Positions 60,349 to 64,000 of a DNA stretch of 64,000 nucleotides are shown here, one piece after another (the first letter of the stretch is position 1; each line of letters starts with the position of its first letter). The stretch is from Atopobium fossor DSM 15642 (GTDB lineage: Bacteria; Actinomycetota; Coriobacteriia; Coriobacteriales; Atopobiaceae): positions 283,124 through 347,123 of the forward strand of contig NZ_KI519553.1 of assembly GCF_000483125.1 (NCBI RefSeq), given 5' to 3'. Under the pieces are notes generated by a model, which saw only the letters and a list, made by a program, of their open reading frames with translations, did no database searches and had not been told where the DNA came from. The position numbers and the translations under genes were made by a program.

Positions 60349-61149
60349 ATGTCCGGACACTCTAAGTGGGCTACCACGAAGCACAAGAAGGCTGCGATTG
60401 ACGCTAAGCGTTCTTCGCTCTTCTCTAAGCTTTCCCGTAACATTACCGTTGCAGCTAAGCTCGGTGGCGATCCCAACCCGGATAATAACGCTACGCTTGC
60501 TGCTGCAGTAGCACGTGCACGCATGGTTTCTATGCCTAATGCAAAGATTAAGGCTGCTATTGATAAAGCCTTTGGTTCTGGTGCAGATGCTGCAGTATAC
60601 GAGAATATTTCGTATGAAGGCTACGGTCCTGCAGGCGTCGCTGTATACGTTGAGTGCCTTACGGATAATCGCAATCGTACCGCTGCAGATGTTCGCTCTT
60701 CCTTTAGCCATTCTGGTGGAAATTTGGGTACTACTGGTTCTGTTGCCTTCCAGTTTGAGCGCAAGGGTTCCATCGCTGTTGATAAGATTATTGTCAGCGA
60801 GGATAAGAAGATCCCCAACAAGGAAAACGCTGTTGATGAGGATGAATTTATGATGGCTGTTGCCGAGGCAGAGGGCGACGACTATGAGGATGCAGGTGAG
60901 CAGTGGATTGTTTACACTGCTTATGACAAGATGCAGGATGTCCAGAAGTCTCTTGAGGCTCAGGGCATTGAGGTAAAGGGTTCAGAGCTTACGATGGTTC
61001 CAACTACCCCAACCGATGTTTCTGTATCGGATGCAAAGAAGATTCAGCGTTTGATTGATCGTCTTGAGGAGCTTGACGACGTACAAAACGTGTACAGCAC
61101 CATGAATGTAACGGATGAGATTGCTGAGGCTTTGGCTGAGGACGAATAA
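60349..61149 (+). CDS. YebC/PmpR-family regulator
   Basis: The 266-residue YebC-like protein begins MSGHSKWATTKHKKAAIDAKR, the family hallmark. SLFSKLSRNITVAAKLGG and the RMVSMPNAKIKAAIDKA region follow. GYGPAGVAVYVECLTDNRNRTAADVR and the HSGGNLG turn are conserved. The middle has an insert of about 15 residues (SEDKKIPNKENAVDEDE) relative to the usual 240-250-residue family. YebC proteins act as ribosome-associated factors for polyproline stretches and as transcription regulators. GGAGACATGC precedes the ATG. A terminator follows. Confidence 0.95.
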   Translation: MSGHSKWATTKHKKAAIDAKRSSLFSKLSRNITVAAKLGGDPNPDNNATLAAAVARARMVSMPNAKIKAAIDKAFGSGADAAVYENISYEGYGPAGVAVYVECLTDNRNRTAADVRSSFSHSGGNLGTTGSVAFQFERKGSIAVDKIIVSEDKKIPNKENAVDEDEFMMAVAEAEGDDYEDAGEQWIVYTAYDKMQDVQKSLEAQGIEVKGSELTMVPTTPTDVSVSDAKKIQRLIDRLEELDDVQNVYSTMNVTDEIAEALAEDE

Positions 61150-61169
61150 GTCTCATAGGAATGCATGGT

Positions 61170-61216
61170 ACGCCTCGGCCATGGACTGGTAGCAGTTCCT
61201 TGACCGAGGCGTTTTT
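61170..61216 (+). terminator. Terminator after yebC
   Basis: A 9-bp stem ACGCCTCGG/CCGAGGCGT, extended by CA/TG and GG/CC after mismatches, is followed by TTTTT. Confidence 0.9.
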
Positions 61217-61262
61217 GTATATCACTCGTATATCGTCTACGGTGGTTCGTAATGTCCGAGCC

Positions 61263-61285
61263 AAAGGGTATCCTTTAGGTATAAA
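61263..61285 (+). promoter_or_regulatory. Dyad and TATAAA box before the AmaP operon
   Basis: AAAGG and CCTTT arms flank GTAT at 61263-61276, just before TATAAA (61280-61285). A stress regulator could bind here. No -35 is evident. Confidence 0.3.
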
Positions 61286-61303
61286 AATGCGAAAGGAGCA
61301 TTA

Positions 61304-61987
61304 ATGAGCGGCTTTAAAAGATTTTGTCTCTTTATATATTCGCTATCTGGTCTTTTGCTGTTTGCAGTTGATGCACTTACCTTTGCAAGCCCTTGGGCAG
61401 ATCAGCTGAGTACGCTGCTGCTTATTCCTGAGTATACCTATGTATTAGGTACCCTGGCAGCCTTTACGGTGTTGGGTTTGCTAGCAACTTTTATTACCTC
61501 GCTTGTTGGTCACGCAAAAACCGCGGTTGTTGTTGCTCAAACGGATACGGGTGATATTACTGTTTCTCGTGATGCCATTGCTTCGCAAGCAGCTTATATT
61601 GTTGCCGCTGCGGGGGATGCACGTGCACGTGATGTGTATGTGACTATTAATCGCAACAATAAGGTTGATGTATTTATAAAAGTTATCCCTTTTGCATCTA
61701 TGAATGTGGTAACCCGTGGTCCCGAGCTTATGGAGCAGTTGACAAGCAATCTTGCTTTGCTTTGCGGCGAGCATTTGGGTAGTGTACACATTAGCTATAT
61801 GGATGCTAAAGAGCCTGCGGTCCTTGTTAAGAATGATGAGGATAGTGCAGAAGATTTTGATGAGCAAGCTGATGGTACACAAGAAGAATCATGTGGCTCG
61901 CAATACGATGAGATAACGTATATTCCTTCATCATCTAACAATAGTACGCCAAGTAATTCCACTACAAAGGCTGAGGAGGATAACTAA
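61304..61987 (+). CDS. AmaP-like Asp23 membrane anchor
   Basis: The 227-residue protein matches alkaline shock response membrane anchor proteins. Two transmembrane helices lie near residues 8-28 and 50-72, followed by a cytoplasmic domain (GDITVSRDAIASQAAYIVAAAGD, ARDVYVTINRNNKVDVFIKVIPF) related to the Asp23 fold. A Ser/Asp/Thr-rich tail completes it. It anchors Asp23-family proteins to the membrane. The operon order AmaP-DUF2273-Asp23 is standard. AAAGGAG precedes the ATG. An AAAGG-GTAT-CCTTT dyad at 61263-61276 is upstream. The stop overlaps the next ATG by one base. Confidence 0.92.
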   Translation: MSGFKRFCLFIYSLSGLLLFAVDALTFASPWADQLSTLLLIPEYTYVLGTLAAFTVLGLLATFITSLVGHAKTAVVVAQTDTGDITVSRDAIASQAAYIVAAAGDARARDVYVTINRNNKVDVFIKVIPFASMNVVTRGPELMEQLTSNLALLCGEHLGSVHISYMDAKEPAVLVKNDEDSAEDFDEQADGTQEESCGSQYDEITYIPSSSNNSTPSNSTTKAEEDN

Positions 61988-62364
61988 TGGCTACACAACA
62001 TAATGACTCTCAGTCACATAAGACGCCTCACCCACAGATAGATATGGATACTTCCCATGGAGCTGCTACTTCGGATGGTTTCAACATGGAAGATGCTAAG
62101 CAGTCAGTAAAAAATGCAGCTCATAAGGCAACTACCTGGCTGGAAGATACTTTTCCTGGGAAGAGTAACGCAGTGTTCTTTGCCATTTGTGGTTTGTTGG
62201 CTGCCATTGCCTTTATTGCTATTGGTTTTTGGCGCTCAATGCTGCTCATTGTTTTTGTTATATCAGGGTATGCGTTTGGACAAAGCATAGATGGCAATCC
62301 CACCATTATTAATTCTATAAAAAGAGCTCTTAAAGATCTTTTTTCTTCTCGTAATCATCGCTAG
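61987..62364 (+). CDS. DUF2273 small membrane protein
   Basis: The 125-residue protein has a hydrophilic N-terminal 55 residues, then two closely spaced transmembrane helices (SNAVFFAICGLLAAIAFIAIGF and MLLIVFVISGYAFGQSIDG) and a basic C-terminus. DUF2273 genes lie between amaP and asp23 in many Gram-positive genomes. The ATG overlaps the amaP stop (TAATG). It is probably part of the Asp23 membrane complex. Confidence 0.9.
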   Translation: MATQHNDSQSHKTPHPQIDMDTSHGAATSDGFNMEDAKQSVKNAAHKATTWLEDTFPGKSNAVFFAICGLLAAIAFIAIGFWRSMLLIVFVISGYAFGQSIDGNPTIINSIKRALKDLFSSRNHR

Positions 62365-62379
62365 AAAGGAAGCAGTAAT

Positions 62380-62949
62380 ATGACTACCACTCAGAACAAC
62401 GACGAGCTCACCTCTACCGCATCTTCTTCTGCTTCGATTACAGACGAGCAGATTACATCTAAAGAATATGCAGATGCTACTACCTTTACTTCAGAAAACA
62501 CAACTGATGCAGAGCCTTTTGATGAGGACGTGGATAGCGAAGATTCACTTACTTTTTCTAATGGCGTTATCGAGAAAATCGTAGCACTTGCTGTGCGTGA
62601 CGTAGATGGTGTGTTGGGTATGCGTGGTGGCTGGGTTAATCGCGTGTATGAGACCTTTGGAGCAGTAAGTCCTACGCGTGGTGTTACGGTAGAGGTTACG
62701 CCAGATAATGCTGTGCGCGTAAACATTGCCGTTCTTATTGAATATGGTGCCTATGCTCCTCAAATCTTTGAAGACGTCAAAAAGGTTGTAGTTAAACAAA
62801 TTACAGGTATGACGGGTCTTGAAGTTGCAGGTGTTAATTTGCGCATTGAGGATGTGCTTACGGCAGATGAGTTTGAGGCTGGCAAACGTGAGGATGCGGC
62901 TAAGGCTGCATCAGATTTTGATGAGTCTGCCGAGAATCCTGAGGACTAG
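62380..62949 (+). CDS. Asp23/Gls24-family envelope stress protein
   Basis: The 189-residue protein has an acidic Ser/Thr-rich N-terminus of about 60 residues and a conserved Asp23 domain at about 65-165 (NGVIEKIVALAVRDVDGVLGM, VRVNIAVLIEYGAYAPQIFEDVKKVV, LEVAGVNLRIEDVL). Asp23 proteins form a membrane-associated network with AmaP and respond to alkaline and envelope stress. A GAAAGGAAG site precedes the ATG. The murT gene follows after 33 bases, which links this operon to peptidoglycan modification. Confidence 0.95.
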   Translation: MTTTQNNDELTSTASSSASITDEQITSKEYADATTFTSENTTDAEPFDEDVDSEDSLTFSNGVIEKIVALAVRDVDGVLGMRGGWVNRVYETFGAVSPTRGVTVEVTPDNAVRVNIAVLIEYGAYAPQIFEDVKKVVVKQITGMTGLEVAGVNLRIEDVLTADEFEAGKREDAAKAASDFDESAENPED

Positions 62950-62982
62950 CCACATATAAAGCTATAACGAAAGTTGTACTGC

Positions 62983-64000
62983 ATGAATATTCGTACTAGA
63001 GCTGCTGTTGCGGCAGGTAGATTTGTGTCTTGGGGCTTGCGCAATGTGGCTCATCGTAATGCCTCACAACTACCTGGTAGGGTAGCATTGAGCTTAGATA
63101 GCCAGGCTATTGCAGGATTGTCTACCAAGTTGATTGAAGGCTCAATTGTGGTGTGTGGAACCAATGGCAAAACCACCACTAATAATGTGCTGGCCGCCTC
63201 TGTGGAAGCTACGGGCAAGCGTGTGCTGTGTAATCGTGCTGGTGCCAACATGGCTGCTGGTGTTACTGCAGCACTTTTGCCAGGCACAACAGCTCATTGG
63301 GCTGTGCTTGAAGCAGACGAGCTTTCAACTGTGCATATTTTGCCGCAACTTAAGCCTACGTATCTAGTGCTCCTTAACCTATTTCGTGATCAATTGGACC
63401 GTGCGGGAGAGATTGATCACATTCAAGATGTGCTCGTGCAAGCATTGGTATCTTCTCCTCAAACTATACTTATTGCCTGTGGTGATGATCCTCTTAGCAT
63501 GGGTGTTGCTTTAAGAGCGCAACAGTCTGGCGTGCGAGTATGTACCTTTGGCATTGGGGAAGATCTCCATTTGCCACAAGATCGTGTACCTGAAGCTAAG
63601 TTTTGTCAGGTATGTGGTGAGGAATTGCACTATATCTATCGCAGCTATGCTCAGCTTGGTAAGTTTGCTTGTCCTCATGGAGATTTTGCTCGCCCTGAAC
63701 TAGATTTTGTCGCAACAAACGTCCATACAGATCGTAATGGTATTAGCTTTACTGTTACAGTACCCACAGGCACCTCGTATGACTTACATGCTAATTTTGG
63801 TGGCATTTACATGGTGTATAACTTGATTGCTGCCTATGCGGCTGCAAGTTTTGCTGGTGTTAATGCTGCTACCTTCCAAAAAACATTGGATGAGTACCAT
63901 CCACAAAATGGTCGTTTGCAGCGTTTTATGGTACAGAGCAGGGAAGTTACGCTTAATCTAGCTAAGAATCCCACGGGATTTAATCAGAATCTTTCGTTAC
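62983..64000 (+). CDS. murT: Lipid II isoglutaminyl synthase subunit MurT (partial, runs off the edge)
   Basis: 339 codons are visible, from ATG 62983 to the edge. The protein is Mur-ligase-like: VVCGTNGKTTTNNVLAA (Walker A), CNRAGANMAAG, and LVLLNLFRDQLDRAGEIDHI. A Cys-rich zinc ribbon (CQVCGEELHY ... FACPHGD) at about residues 207-230 separates MurT from MurE/MurF. The NLAKNPTGFNQ segment near the end is also typical. With GatD it amidates D-Glu of lipid II. The gatD gene should follow beyond the window. The ribosome binding site is weak. It follows the Asp23 operon. Confidence 0.95.
   Translation, partial: MNIRTRAAVAAGRFVSWGLRNVAHRNASQLPGRVALSLDSQAIAGLSTKLIEGSIVVCGTNGKTTTNNVLAASVEATGKRVLCNRAGANMAAGVTAALLPGTTAHWAVLEADELSTVHILPQLKPTYLVLLNLFRDQLDRAGEIDHIQDVLVQALVSSPQTILIACGDDPLSMGVALRAQQSGVRVCTFGIGEDLHLPQDRVPEAKFCQVCGEELHYIYRSYAQLGKFACPHGDFARPELDFVATNVHTDRNGISFTVTVPTGTSYDLHANFGGIYMVYNLIAAYAAASFAGVNAATFQKTLDEYHPQNGRLQRFMVQSREVTLNLAKNPTGFNQNLSL

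Overview
The window is chromosomal DNA of a bacterium with moderate GC (mid-40s percent by eye, not computed). Gene content fits a Coriobacteriia/Atopobiaceae-type actinobacterium (Lancefieldella/Fannyhessea-like): an AmaP-DUF2273-Asp23 operon followed by murT, a DUF3793-flavodoxin pair, a DUF438-hemerythrin-PAS protein, a bacterial Elp3, DUF6056 and EpsG surface-glycan proteins, and strong GGAGG-type ribosome binding sites. The organism is an inference. No CRISPR array, insertion sequence, prophage, rRNA or replication origin was seen.

Layout. 1-8.3 kb: the end of an unidentified gene, a BrxC/BrxD-type ATPase, an orphan membrane protein, a LolD/MacB-type ABC transporter and an Lhr/BrxHI-like helicase. 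This looks like an ATPase-helicase defence or stress cassette split by other genes. 8.3-13 kb: DUF438-hemerythrin-PAS sensor, a complex intergenic region, enolase, DUF3793 protein, flavodoxin. 13-16 kb: divergent elp3 and a Trm9-like methyltransferase, apparently a bacterial wobble-uridine pathway, both with -10 boxes placed for leaderless transcripts. 16-20 kb: an amidohydrolase with a roughly 300-nt structured leader behind a dyad-rich promoter, a CobW GTPase, and (reverse) the operon glutathione peroxidase-OhrR/MarR-CDF metal exporter with a tandem operator. 21-29 kb: GNAT protein, tRNA-Phe, Mbeg1-like hydrolase and small partner, Tat/lipoprotein tannase-like esterase, cyclophilin lipoprotein, dTDP-glucose dehydratase, ACT protein, HAD phosphatase. 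29-39 kb: Kup, S10 peptidase, polyprenyl-glycosyltransferase, RlmKL, phosphoglucomutase, and a C39-like protein with Ser in place of the catalytic Cys. 39-53 kb: surface polysaccharide genes (GtrA, Wzz-like topology protein, EpsG, DUF6056, GT4, a three-domain GT2-DUF4422-GT8 protein) mixed with argR, a class A PBP and tyrS. 52-64 kb: U32/RlhA-type protein, NifU-like scaffold, Lgt, a secreted propeller protein, an acidic orphan, a CPA2 antiporter, YebC, the Asp23 operon and the start of murT.

Themes are cell-envelope assembly and stress (PBP, Lgt, MurT, Asp23/AmaP, glycan genes), redox and metal homeostasis (GPx, OhrR, CDF, CobW, hemerythrin), and tRNA/rRNA modification (Elp3, Trm9-like, RlmKL, U32). 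Intrinsic terminators separate most units. The points most worth following are the Elp3/Trm9-like pair, the split ATPase-helicase cassette, the amidohydrolase leader, the OhrR-linked metal exporter and the Cys-to-Ser C39 protein.
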